The notes under the pieces are model-generated. The model did no database searches. It was not told the origin of the DNA and saw only the letters and a program-made list of their open reading frames with translations. From Lantana camara (taxonomy: Eukaryota > Streptophyta > Magnoliopsida > Lamiales > Verbenaceae): a stretch of 64,000 bases of DNA. The position numbers and the translations under genes were made by a program. Below, one piece after another: positions 9,568 through 19,272 of this stretch (the first letter of the stretch is position 1; each line of letters begins with the position of its first letter). The stretch is taken from positions 10,887,001 through 10,951,000 of the forward strand of contig CM074865.1 of the NCBI GenBank assembly GCA_037501455.1, read 5' to 3'.

Positions 9568-10863
9568 TTTATTCTTGGACAATATATGACTTTGTCTTCT
9601 ATACAAAGTGTTACTCCATCTTTTTCTATTTTATAGTAATTACAACTATCTAGAAAAGCATTTCCTAAAATTATGTCATAGGAACTTCCCGTCATGTTTT
9701 CATCTAGATAACATTTAACAATTACTCTAGATTTATCAATATTTATTGGGATAGATATTTGTTGGTTACATGCAACTATCTTTCCTTCAAAGTTTTCATA
9801 ATAGAAACTCTCATTCAAGGTCTCTATCATTAACCCTTTATTTTTTATTTTAGCAAAGTGATTTGCACTTGCTCCTGTGTCTATTAGTATTTTTGGTTCT
9901 TTAATATATTCTTGACCATTAAAGTATTCTCCTAAAATGATCATTGTTTTATTTACTGAATTTTTATTTATACTTAAAGTTCTGGTTATATTCATTTTTT
10001 GATTTCTCCTAGTTATACTATTTCTTCCAAATTCTATTTGAGGAGTTTTACTAGAAGATCCTTCTTCTATCAAAGGTTTATCTATGATTTCTAATTCATA
10101 ATTTGTTATTTCTTTAGGGTCTTCAAGAAGAGGTAATTTAGCTGAAGCTATTTCTCTACATTCTTCATCTATTTCTAAATGTGGTTTATCTTGATAAATT
10201 TTCCCATAATTACTATTACTTAGAACATATAATGCTCTATAGTAAATTGAGAAAGCTTTACTTTTATCTTTCAATCCTATATCTTTTATGAATTTGTAAT
10301 GTAAACTTAATGTTTCATCTATATTATGATCATTTATATTCACACTATATTTAGGATATAAATCAAATAATATTTGTTTATAACACAAATTTCCTTCTAT
10401 AGTTCCTAGATGACTTCTCTTCGCATCTGTAAATCTCTGATCATGAAGAGAAAGTACTATATGACTATCTATTCCTTCTCTAAATAATGATTTTACCAGG
10501 AATTAAACTCTTCCTAAATATATATATTGTATTTTACTTTTTTCCTTTTTATCTTTTATTTTGTTCAAAGCTTGATTTATAGTACGTATTTCTTGTTAAC
10601 AAGTTAATCTTAACCTGCCCTGAAGTATGTTCAATGTTTATAGATTTTTCTACTTCATGGTAGTCATATATATTTATTTTCTTTCTTTTTATAAGACTTG
10701 ATATCCCTTTAAATATACTTTGACTGGGATTAGTAGCATTTAATTTTAGTTTCTTTATCTTATCTAAAGTTTCTTTATTGAAGGTAATGCGTTCTGCATA
10801 TCCTTCTGGTCCTTCATAAATATCTATTTCTTCATCAGATAATTCTGTTATTTCAGAACTCAT
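9564..10863 (-). pseudogene. Movement protein fused to a retropepsin-like domain (MP-AP1)
   Basis: Frame 10549-10863 starts MSSEITELSDEE (acidic). After a frameshift near 10550 and a TAA near 10513 the text continues as the 30K-type movement domain: YIYLGRV, VKSLFREGID, LHDQRF, IEGNL, then LFDLYPKYSVNIND in frame 9564-10388. Past a linker (about residues 75-160 of that frame) comes a retropepsin-like domain with an intact catalytic triad, ILIDTGASANHF (D at residue 170), and YDIILGNAFLDSC at 238-250. The stop overlaps the next ORF start as ATGA. Movement proteins widen plasmodesmata. A protease domain on the MP reading frame, with a second one on pol, is unusual. Confidence 0.7.
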
Positions 10864-10922
10864 TCTGATTCAGTATCTAATTCTGAAGATATTTCATTTT
10901 CTGATAGATCTGATTCTTCCAT
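10860..10922 (-). CDS. 20-codon acidic ORF or displaced start of the movement protein
   Basis: ATG at 10922-10920 opens 20 codons rich in Ser, Glu and Asp, ending at a TGA that overlaps the next ATG as ATGA (10863-10860). The composition matches the acidic start of the movement-protein frame, so it is either a small separate ORF or its original N-terminus put out of frame. Confidence 0.35.
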   Translation of the reverse strand: MEESDLSENEISSELDTESE

Positions 10923-10940
10923 ATATATTTCTTTTCCAAA

Positions 10941-12188
10941 TTAGTTTTCTATATCGGAAACTTCTTCAAGTTCATCTCTTATTTCTAAAAATTCAATTTC
11001 TATATTTTTAATATGTTTAGCTTTAGGTTTTGGACATTCGGGTGATTTATGACCTTCTTCTCCACAATTCCAGCATTGACATTTAGTTAATTTTTTATTT
11101 CTTTCTTTATTAAATTTATTTTCATACTTATTTCTTTTTAAAAACTTTCTTCTTGGTTTTATATTTTTTCTTTGAAAATTTTTATAGTTTTTATATTTTT
11201 TCTTATAAAATTTTCTTTTATTCCTTTTAGGGTATGATTTCCTATTACTTCCCCATTGTGTAGGTAATTCTACTATATCACAACAGAGTTTAGTTATTCT
11301 TTTAGATTGTTTATATAATTGTTGTTCACTACATATTCTTTTAAGTTCTATTGTTAATACTTTTATTCTTCCTCCAAGACTTTGAGGATACATATTTTTC
11401 TTTTCATTCCATACTTTATTCATATGATTATTCCACGGATAAGGGAGTTTAGTGTAAAACATATTTAGAATTATTTCTTGAGATTCTGTACTATAGTATT
11501 GGGTATAATAATAATCTCTAAATTCACAAACATAATTTTTTATATTGCACATTGAGAATATACGTAGGTTTATTAGATTACTTCTTGCTTCATCTTTTTC
11601 TCTTTCTCTTTCTAATTCTTTATTAGTTATCCATGATTCGCCTAAAAATTCATCAGATATATTTGCAACTATACTTTGTACTCCTGTTCTTATATCTATA
11701 TCAAATCCAGTTTCCATTCCAACTTTCATTATTCCTTGTATATCAGGAGATACTCCTTCCCACCATTTAAGAACTATTCCATCAAACGTAGTTATAATAT
11801 ATTCACTCTTTTTACTAGCTCCCCAATATATATCATCTTGGGTTAATAAAAAGGCTATCATATCGTTTTGCCACTTTACTATAGCTTTTCTATTATCTAC
11901 TTGACAATCTAGATTTAATTTACTTCCTTGGAGATTTATAGGTTTACTATATTGTTCAGTGGGTTGATATTTTGGATTATAAGATATATTCTTTTTACTT
12001 TGTTCTTTATTTCTCTTAGGTCTATAGTATGTTTTAGGGGAATTATCGTTAGAACCCATAGAGGATTCTGGAGTTTCATTAGTTACTCCTGAAGGTCCTC
12101 CGGTTGTATTCATTCTAACTTCATATTCAACTATATCATCTAGATTTATTTTTTCAAATTCTTCTATTAAATCATTTACCTCATTCAT
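10941..12188 (-). CDS. Capsid protein of the endogenous virus
   Basis: An intact 415-codon frame. A CCHC zinc knuckle, CWNCGEEGHKSPEC, lies at residues 372-385, preceded by about 50 strongly basic residues (Lys/Arg/Asn/Tyr-rich, about 318-368) and followed by an acidic tail. This C-terminal layout is the hallmark of caulimovirid coat proteins, which bind the pregenomic RNA through the knuckle. The middle (about 85-310) contains the LDCQVDNRKAIVKWQNDM and WWEGVSPDIQG regions expected for the capsid core. The ATG lies inside the end of the preceding ORF (8-nt overlap). No stop or frameshift is seen here, unlike the other viral genes. Confidence 0.8.
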   Translation of the reverse strand: MNEVNDLIEEFEKINLDDIVEYEVRMNTTGGPSGVTNETPESSMGSNDNSPKTYYRPKRNKEQSKKNISYNPKYQPTEQYSKPINLQGSKLNLDCQVDNRKAIVKWQNDMIAFLLTQDDIYWGASKKSEYIITTFDGIVLKWWEGVSPDIQGIMKVGMETGFDIDIRTGVQSIVANISDEFLGESWITNKELEREREKDEARSNLINLRIFSMCNIKNYVCEFRDYYYTQYYSTESQEIILNMFYTKLPYPWNNHMNKVWNEKKNMYPQSLGGRIKVLTIELKRICSEQQLYKQSKRITKLCCDIVELPTQWGSNRKSYPKRNKRKFYKKKYKNYKNFQRKNIKPRRKFLKRNKYENKFNKERNKKLTKCQCWNCGEEGHKSPECPKPKAKHIKNIEIEFLEIRDELEEVSDIEN

Positions 12189-12597
12189 TGTTTTCAGAAT
12201 TTTCTTCTAGTTTAGCTTCTTCTATAATTTCCTTTAATTTTGATTCTTCCTTTATTTTATTTTCTCTATCATCTTGTTCTTTTAATAATCTAGGGAGGTA
12301 TATTGTATACATATATTCATCAAATGATCCAGGTTCATATTTCTTATCTGTTGGTATAGTAACAATCTTAGTAGGTGTTTTTATTGTTTTTTCTATTTCT
12401 CTTTTCTTGTCTAATTTGATCTTTTTAATATTATCTTGGATAAGATTATTTATTTGTTTTATTTCAATTCTAATAACTTGGATTTCTGTATTTATATTTT
12501 TTATTTCAGATTTTAGTTTTACTAATTCTTCTAATAATGTATTAATAGCATTTGCAACTGATTCAATATGATTCATTATGGTGAAGCGAGTTGCCAA
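12181..12597 (-). CDS. Coiled-coil protein upstream of capsid gene (possible virion-associated protein)
   Basis: 138 codons, intact. Residues about 10-65 are a long heptad-like stretch rich in Ile, Leu, Lys and Glu (for example TLLEELVKLKSEIKN), followed by a short Thr/Pro region and a second charged helix-like stretch (LKEQDDRENKIKEESKL). It has no zinc or enzyme motif. A coiled-coil virion-associated protein is known in caulimoviruses, and this small ORF just before the capsid gene could play that part, but only its shape supports that. The first ATG of the listed frame may be the one at MNHIESV, eight codons in. The stop overlaps the capsid start. Confidence 0.5.
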   Translation of the reverse strand: MATRFTIMNHIESVANAINTLLEELVKLKSEIKNINTEIQVIRIEIKQINNLIQDNIKKIKLDKKREIEKTIKTPTKIVTIPTDKKYEPGSFDEYMYTIYLPRLLKEQDDRENKIKEESKLKEIIEEAKLEENSENNE

Positions 12598-12876
12598 TCT
12601 GTATCATCGTAGGATTCATATCCTCCTTCTGTATATGTTTCATTTAAATTCCATTTATTTGAGCAAAAATTTAAATATATTAAAGCTGTATGTATTAATA
12701 TTCCTATTATATAACTTTCTATTATTGGTTTTATGATTTTTTCTATTTTTGCCAATTTTCTGTGGCTTCTTCCTTCTGTTTTCTTATTTTTTGTTTACAC
12801 AGTTTAATTTTATTTTTTATTTCTTTATTTTATTTGTTACTTTTATTTTCTCTTTTATATTCTTCTAATATTGTTT
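12598..12876 (-). other. Viral leader, distal part
   Basis: AT-rich sequence with no large minus-strand frame between the Copia-A insertion and the first viral ORF. With 32705-32983 it makes a leader of roughly 560 bases from the primer site to that ORF. Confidence 0.55.
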
Positions 12877-14871
12877 TGTTGGAAAACACGAATCAGAAAG
12901 CAGCGGAATTTAAAAATTTTTCCAACAAAAGGATCTTGGACTCGCAATCGTGTAACCAAATTCGTAGAGATAAGAAACTTACTTTTCTTTTATTCATTCT
13001 TGAAACGTTTCAAGCCACCCAAGAACGCTCTTCTCGCGGCTTGATCCCCTCTCCTTGGTAAAGCTCGAATCTTCAAACTTCTAACTTGAAGCTCTCTAGA
13101 GATAGTCCACCAACTTGACTACAATCTAACTAGTAAGGATGCTAGTTCTCTAGTTAGTGTTTAGGCTTAACCTAGGGTTTCGTTTATCTTGGAGAAAGGA
13201 TGGTGTTCAACACATGAACCAAAAGAATTGCCAATTAGCTCTAAGGGGACCAAAACCCTAGCCCATAAGGACTAGGATTTTCGGTCCTCCCTTTATTATA
13301 AATAGGGGAGCTCGAGCTCCCCTATTTATAATAAAGGGAGGACCGAAAATCCTAGTCCTTATGGGCTAGGGTTTTGGTCTCTCTCTCTTATTACTTGATC
13401 ATCAAGTAATTTTGACTTTGACTTTGAATTCAAATTCAAATCAACTTTCAAGAGAACTAAAAATATCCAAACTATTTTTGGATAATTTTATACTTTATTT
13501 ATTTAAAATAAATAACTTATTTTATCTAATTAATTAATTCATAATTAATTAAATAGATTATTTTTCTCCAAAATAAGACTTTCTTTTTAATTCAAAATTA
13601 AACCAAAGTCTATTAAATAATTAATCACATTAATTATTTAACACATAAATAAATATACACATATATTTACACACGTGTGAGACACGTGTCACTCACGTGA
13701 GCCACACGTGTGGTTCACACGTGTGGAACCCTCTTGGCCCGATTAACTCGTTTAATCATTTTAAAGCCTCAACTCATGTAACCAAGTTGTTGTGTGTGAC
13801 CCTCTAGGTTCTCAATTCAATTAGTGGTGGCCCTAATTAATTAATTCACTAATTAATTAATCAGTCCACAGATTAAACGACCATAGTCTAGCAATAGGTG
13901 TTTAACCCCTAGCTGAATTGGAATGTTCGGATTCGACAGAACCTTTAAGTCATTGATTCATGTGAGATACAATCCTCCTACTTACTATCTCTCAACCAAG
14001 ATCTAGGGCAAGGGAATAATCAGAACCCTAATAATCCGGTCTTAAAGTTAAGTGTATTTCATATCCATTTGATCTCAATCCAAGAAACCCTTTTCTTGAT
14101 CTCTTGATCTACTGCCTTGGCCAAGGACTCCATATGGCATATGAATGACTTACACAATAAGAGATCACCTCGCAAATGCAAGTGTAGGTCCTTTCTTGAT
14201 TCTCATTCACTTTCATGAATCACTTGTCCAGCCCCAGCATAAGCCTTGAATCAGTTGTCTAAGGCGACACCCTTTAAAGCTTATACCTAAGTCTACAGAG
14301 TTAACTCATAAAGTGATAAGGAACCTCAAGTCTAAGGATCAATTAATCATATCAATGACTCGTGAGATATTTCCTAATCTGGAAGCTTCTATTTCCTGAA
14401 ATAGAAACTTCCTTTCCCATTTAGGAATGTTCTCACACGGGGCACCTCAGTGAACTTACTTATTAAAGTAAGCACCCTCATGTATCACGCACGTATCAAC
14501 TATACACTTTGCACCTCCATGAAACAAGGCGGTCCTTCTTAAGGGCATGATCCCACAAGCAAGCCTTAGAGGAGTCAGGTTGACACTCCCACTGTCTGTA
14601 GGACTCATCGGCTTGGAGTATTTTACTAATCATGACTTATGTGATATAGGGCTCGTTTCATGAACCATTTCACCTAAATGGTAGAGTCCTAAAGTCATCA
14701 GGATTAGGGGAGTTCTCATACATGCACAGCTAAAGTAAACGCATACCAAAGAAGAGCATATAAAGAAGTGTTGCCTCAATTCGTTATTTCATTCAAAGAT
14801 TGTTTGTGATTACAATAAGGAAAAGCACAAAGCGGATATACAATCGGCTTTCTAGGGCACTATTCCTAACA
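12877..14871 (-). repeat. 3' LTR of Copia-A (1995 bp)
   Basis: Starts TGTTGGAAAACACGAATCAG and ends GGGCACTATTCCTAACA on the plus strand. It matches 21031-22613 plus 32338-32704 along its length. A CACGTGTG-rich patch is at about 13674-13730. It contains a 130-bp palindrome absent from the partner. Confidence 0.92.
13249..13378. repeat. Perfect 130-bp palindrome in one LTR of Copia-A
   Basis: Two 65-bp arms, from ACCAAAACCCTAGCCC to GGGCTAGGGTTTTGGT, meet at AGCTCGAGCT with no spacer; the centre is between 13313 and 13314. The partner LTR (about 21400-21470) has only the right arm after CTAAGGGGAGCTCGAG. Each arm carries a TATAAATA (13297-13304, and inverted at 13323-13330), so the U3 TATA box is now mirrored. 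Confidence 0.93.
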
Positions 14872-14883
14872 ATCTCCCACTTG
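14872..14883 (-). other. Polypurine tract of Copia-A
   Basis: The plus-strand text ATCTCCCACTTG reads CAAGTGGGAGAT on the minus strand, directly before the LTR start TGTTAGG. Confidence 0.85.
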
Positions 14884-14887
14884 CCCG

Positions 14888-16705
14888 TCAAAGCCATTCT
14901 AAAGCTACTTTAAGTCCCATCTTCTGAAGATGACCTTGGAAAGCTTCTCGACTAAGGGGTTTAGTAAGTGGATCTGCCACGTTCTCTGTTGATGTGACCC
15001 TCTCAATTAGCACATCTCCTCTTTTGATAATATCACGGATTAGGTGATACTTCCTCATAATGTGCTTGGTCCGTTGGTGAGATCTTGGTTCTCTTGCTTG
15101 AGCAACCGCCCCAGTGTTGTCACAAAACACAGTAACGGGGTCTTTCATGCTAGGAACAACATTCAACTCTTGAATGAAATTTCTAATCCAAACACCTTCC
15201 TTAGCTGCATCATTTGCAGCTAAGTATTCGGCCTCAGTGGTCGTTTGCTTGGAACTCTTCAAACTCACTGCTCTGCCGTTTAGGCAGAAAATGTATCTTG
15301 ACATTGACTTAAAATCATCCAAGTCAGATGCAAAGCTTGCATCGCAGTATCCTTCGACAGTAAGATCTTTCTGACCTCCGTAAACTAAGAATAAATCTTT
15401 AGTGCTTTTCAAGTACTTGAGAATATTCTTCACGGCAGCCCAGTGACCATCTCCAGGGTCAGATTGGAAACGACTTGTAACACTAAGTGCGTAAGCCACA
15501 TCCGGTCGAGTACATAACATTGCATACATTATGCTACCTATTGCTGATGCATAAGGTGTATGAGTCATTCTTTCCTTCTCAAGGTTAGTCTTAGGATACA
15601 TCTTCTTTGAAAGACATGTTCCTACACTCATAGGAAGGTTCTTAACCTTTGCTGACTCCATATTGAATCTTTTCAATACTTTGTCAATGTACATCGACTG
15701 TGATAGTCCTATTAACCTTCTAGATCTATCTCTATAGATTTTAATTCCAAGGATATAGGACGCATCACCCAGATCTTTCATCTCGAATTGGTTCGATAAC
15801 CATAACTTAGTCACTTTCATGTCATCCTTCGAATTCCCAATAAGAAGGATGTCATCAACATAAAGTACTAAGAATTGCACTGAGGTCTCCAATTCCTTTC
15901 TATACACACATGATTCATTCGAAATTTGAATGAAGCCAAACGCTTTGACTGATTCATCAAATCGAATATTCCAATTCCTAGAAGCCTGTTTCAATCCATA
16001 GATTGATCTTTGGAGTTTGCAAACCTTTTGCTCACTCCCACTGAATGTGAAACCTATGGGTTGCTCCATATAAATGTCTTTATCAATGTCACCATTGAGA
16101 AAGGCGGTTTTCACATCCATTTGCCATATCTCGTAGTCATAATACGCAGCAATGGCAAGCATGATCCGAATAGACTTTTGCATTGCAACTGGCGAAAAGG
16201 TTTCATCAAAGTCCACGCCGGGTCTTTGAGTGAATCCTTTTGCAACCAGTCTTGCTTTGTAGGCTGCAATGCTTCCATCAACTCCAAGTTTTCTCTTAAA
16301 GATCCATTTGCAACCTATGGGTTTGACCCCATCAGGCAAATCTACCAAGGTCCAAACTTGGTTGGAGTTCATGGAATCCATTTCGGATTTCGTGGCTTCT
16401 ATCCACTGTTCAGAGTCAGAATCTGAAAGTGCCTCCTCATATGTTAAAGGATCATTATCCTTTTGAGAGATTTCATGTAAGAATCCATACCATCTCTCCG
16501 GCTGTCTAGGAGTGCGTTCAGAACGCCTTAGAGGAGGATTTTCGTGTGTATCAAAATTCGTGATTGGTTGTGGTTGGTCAGAAGGGGACGTTTCTTCAGT
16601 GGGTGGTGTGGGATCACTTTGTACTTCTTCTAATTCTATGATCTTGCCTTTCTTTTCTTTAAGGAACGGTTCCTCTAGAAAAGTGGCATTTCTAGAAACA
16701 AACAC
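14888..16705 (-). CDS. Copia-A reverse transcriptase and RNase H
   Basis: 605 open codons, continuous in frame with the gag-integrase stretch across one TAA. The linker contains RRSERTPRQPERW at about 60-73. RT starts at about residue 100, with GCKWIFKRKLGVDGS (131-145), [10 protein letters not shown] (196-205), [12 protein letters not shown] (234-245) and the catalytic [10 protein letters not shown] (281-290). RNase H follows with VEGYCDASFASD, TTEAEYLAAND and CDNTGAVAQA. In the family this part makes the cDNA. It ends just before the polypurine tract. No break is seen within it. Confidence 0.93.
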   Translation of the reverse strand: MFVSRNATFLEEPFLKEKKGKIIELEEVQSDPTPPTEETSPSDQPQPITNFDTHENPPLRRSERTPRQPERWYGFLHEISQKDNDPLTYEEALSDSDSEQWIEATKSEMDSMNSNQVWTLVDLPDGVKPIGCKWIFKRKLGVDGSIAAYKARLVAKGFTQRPGVDFDETFSPVAMQKSIRIMLAIAAYYDYEIWQMDVKTAFLNGDIDKDIYMEQPIGFTFSGSEQKVCKLQRSIYGLKQASRNWNIRFDESVKAFGFIQISNESCVYRKELETSVQFLVLYVDDILLIGNSKDDMKVTKLWLSNQFEMKDLGDASYILGIKIYRDRSRRLIGLSQSMYIDKVLKRFNMESAKVKNLPMSVGTCLSKKMYPKTNLEKERMTHTPYASAIGSIMYAMLCTRPDVAYALSVTSRFQSDPGDGHWAAVKNILKYLKSTKDLFLVYGGQKDLTVEGYCDASFASDLDDFKSMSRYIFCLNGRAVSLKSSKQTTTEAEYLAANDAAKEGVWIRNFIQELNVVPSMKDPVTVFCDNTGAVAQAREPRSHQRTKHIMRKYHLIRDIIKRGDVLIERVTSTENVADPLTKPLSREAFQGHLQKMGLKVALEWL

Positions 16706-16729
16706 TTTTTGCTCAGATTGATCATAGAA

Positions 16730-18745
16730 TTAGTATCCTATGGATTCCTTAGGATAACCTACAAAGTAGCATAAGTTAGAACGAGATTCTAACTTATCTC
16801 CCACTGTCCTCTTGACGTAAGCAGGACACCCCCAAATTCTTAAGTAAGAATAACTAGGGATTTTTCCATACCACATTTCATAGGGCGTTTTAGGGACTGA
16901 CTTAGAGGGAACTAGATTCAAAATCTTTGCTGCACTTTCTAGGGCATAACCCCAGAAAGAAGGTGGTAAGTCAGTGAAACTCATCATGGAACGAACCATA
17001 TCTAGTAGGGTTCGATTCCTTCTCTCAGAAACTCCAGTAAGCTGAGGAGTTCCCGGAGGAGTCCACTGAGAGATAATCCCATTATCTTTGAGATGATTAA
17101 GGAATTCTTCACTAGGATACTCGGCTCCTCGATCAGATCGAAGTGCTTTGATCTTGTGACCAGTTTGGTTCTCAACCTCCTTTTGAAATTCTAAGAATTT
17201 TTCAAAAGCTTCAGATTTATACTTCATTAAGTATACATAACCATACCGACTAAAGTCATCAGTAAAGGTTATGAAATACTGATGATTGTTTCTTGTGCTT
17301 ACACTAAGCGGTCCACAAACATCAGTATGGATCAAATCCAAAACCTTAATGGCACGTTCCACAGTTCCTTTAAAAGGGACTTTGGACATTTTCCCTTTGA
17401 GACAGGATTCGCAAGAAGTTAACTCCTTAAGATCATTTTTAGAGAATGATCCTAAAGTGTTTATCTTGCTAATTCTGTTCTTGGAAATGTGTCCTAATCT
17501 AGCGTGCCATAAGGGAGCTGAAACTTTGTCATCTCTCTTACGCTTCGTTTCTCGTTGTATATTCATAATATTGATATTCTGAGTTAGATAAAGTCCATTA
17601 CTTAGAGTACCGATGTGAACGGAAGAGTTGTTCCGTTTGATAAAGTATTTACCATTCTTAATATAAGTTTCATAACCTTCACAATCTAAAATTGGAACAT
17701 AAATTATATTACGAATAATGCTCGGTAGATAAGGGACTTTATTTAAGACTAACTCAAAACTACCTAAATCTAATCTAATTGTGCCTAAAGCTCGAGCTTC
17801 AACGTTTGAGCCATCGCCGATCTTTAAGACACATTCTCCTTCTTTGAGTTGTTGGACTTCACTTAGCATCTGTACATCATTACAGATATGAGTTCCACAA
17901 CCGGTATCAAGTACCCAAGAACTAGAATTAATAGAAAGATTTATTTCAACGAGAAAGATACCTTTCTTTAGAGTAGCCTTGTTCTCTGGGCAGTTTCTCC
18001 TCCAATGTCCCGCTTTGCCACAATGGAAGCAAACATCCTCTTTCTGATCACACTTCTTCTTTTGGGCCTTTCCCTTGGAAACGCCACCAGTGGGCCTAAG
18101 GGGTTTCTTCTTCTTCTTTTGGGCTTTCTTGCCCTTACCTTTAGAAGGCCCAGAAGAGGAAGATGGAGCATTCACCATCAAAACCTTATTGTCCTTCTTG
18201 ATCGTGCTTTCAGCAGTCACAAGCTGACTAATCAGCTCAGCTACAGTAGCACCAGCATGATTCATATTGAAGTTAAGGACAAATGGGTCGAATGATGGTG
18301 GGAGCGAAGCTAGCAACAAATCCACTGAAAGCTCATCTTTCAGTGGCATGTCCATGGAGCCAAGTTTCTCAGTAAGGGCAAGAAACTTGAGTCCATATTC
18401 ATGGACACTTGAACCTTCCCTCATTCTTAAGTGGAACAATTCTTTTGAAGTGTTATACCTTGTAACACGTTCATGAGGGCGGTAAAGTTGCTCTAAGTGG
18501 TCGTAAATCTCCCAAGCGAATTCCATGGCCTCATGTTGCCTTTGCAAGTCCGGAGACATGTTAGCCAACATAAGGCAACGGGTTTGGAGATTATCATCCT
18601 TCCACTTCTGAATCGCATCCCGCTCGGCCCGAGTTCTCTTCTCAGAATCTAAAATGATTTTTAGATTCCTCAGCCAATCAGAATAGTTGGGACCAGTCAA
18701 CTTGTTTAACTCGAGGATCGATATAAGTGGGTTTTTAGTTGTCAT
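16730..18745 (-). CDS. Copia-A gag, protease and integrase
   Basis: 671 codons from an ATG (MTTKNPLISI) to a TAA at 16730-16732. After this TAA the same frame continues through FYDQSEQKVFV into the RT stretch, so the TAA is a nonsense mutation inside one polyprotein. Gag is at about 1-235 with LTGPNYSDWLRNLKIIL. The zinc knuckle CFHCGKAGHWRRNC is at 239-252. The protease has WVLDTGCGTHIC with D at 280. The GAG-pre-integrase LWHARLGHIS and CESCLKGKM form the HHCC site. The integrase core shows [22 protein letters not shown] and TGVSERRNRTLLDM. The short N-terminal gag suggests a small internal loss after SEKR. This is a near-complete element. Confidence 0.93.
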   Translation of the reverse strand: MTTKNPLISILELNKLTGPNYSDWLRNLKIILDSEKRTRAERDAIQKWKDDNLQTRCLMLANMSPDLQRQHEAMEFAWEIYDHLEQLYRPHERVTRYNTSKELFHLRMREGSSVHEYGLKFLALTEKLGSMDMPLKDELSVDLLLASLPPSFDPFVLNFNMNHAGATVAELISQLVTAESTIKKDNKVLMVNAPSSSSGPSKGKGKKAQKKKKKPLRPTGGVSKGKAQKKKCDQKEDVCFHCGKAGHWRRNCPENKATLKKGIFLVEINLSINSSSWVLDTGCGTHICNDVQMLSEVQQLKEGECVLKIGDGSNVEARALGTIRLDLGSFELVLNKVPYLPSIIRNIIYVPILDCEGYETYIKNGKYFIKRNNSSVHIGTLSNGLYLTQNINIMNIQRETKRKRDDKVSAPLWHARLGHISKNRISKINTLGSFSKNDLKELTSCESCLKGKMSKVPFKGTVERAIKVLDLIHTDVCGPLSVSTRNNHQYFITFTDDFSRYGYVYLMKYKSEAFEKFLEFQKEVENQTGHKIKALRSDRGAEYPSEEFLNHLKDNGIISQWTPPGTPQLTGVSERRNRTLLDMVRSMMSFTDLPPSFWGYALESAAKILNLVPSKSVPKTPYEMWYGKIPSYSYLRIWGCPAYVKRTVGDKLESRSNLCYFVGYPKESIGY

Positions 18746-18950
18746 TTCAAAACACGTAGAGAATCACAGAATCTACGACCTAAATGGTAAAACAGAGAAC
18801 TAGTGAGCATGCTGAATTATAACGATATACAAAAGATAAGGTCTTTAATCTAATGTAGCTCCCACTGTTTTTCAAAGATCTATAATTCCCAAAGATCTAA
18901 GAGGAACACGTTTCCTAATGGGTACAAAGATCCTAGGCATTTTACCTCGA

Positions 18951-19272
18951 ACCCACGACTCGCGGACATTCAAAGTAAAACCCTAGGTAGGTACAACTTA
19001 CCAATTATAACATCTTTAGAACTCTTAGTAATTGTTTTTGCATCACCTATCTTTCAATATGGACCCACGACTCGTGCGACATCCATATTTACTTAGGCGT
19101 TAAGCTAGACCCATCAATCATAAGATCATGATCAAAACTTAGTTCGAATGACGCACGACTCGCGGACATCGCCCTTGCTAAAATTGATCATGAAATATTG
19201 ATCGTTTAAAATGATCAATTAGGTAACTAAGAACTAATAAGCTCCACTAGCTATCCCACGACTCGTGGACAA
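18951..19272. repeat. Four dispersed copies of an 18-bp motif in Copia-A leader
   Basis: CCCACGACTCGCGGACAT or close variants occur at 18952-18969, 19065-19083, 19152-19169 and 19255-19271, about 90-112 bp apart. The text between copies differs, so it is not a simple tandem repeat. Confidence 0.85.

Larger units (their letters stand above)
5985..12876 (-). mobile_element. Endogenous caulimovirid (pararetrovirus), main segment
   Basis: Minus-strand frames occur in virus order: coiled-coil ORF, capsid protein with zinc knuckle, movement protein with retropepsin, protease-RT-RNase H, TAV-like protein, promoter. There are no LTRs and no integrase, as expected for Caulimoviridae. The remaining leader and tRNA-Met primer site are at 32705-33760, separated by the insertion of Copia-A. 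The separate CP, MP, pol and TAV frames recall the cavemovirus/solendovirus side of the family, but the genus is an inference. Several frameshifts and stops show an old, inactive copy. Confidence 0.88.

Noticed and set aside
12188..12571. 127-codon plus-strand frame
   Set aside because: It is the antisense of the viral coiled-coil ORF and is Ser/Phe/Ile-rich as expected for such a shadow.
18951..19272. CRISPR-like array
   Set aside because: Four imperfect copies with about 70-95 bp of unequal spacing in a plant retrotransposon leader.
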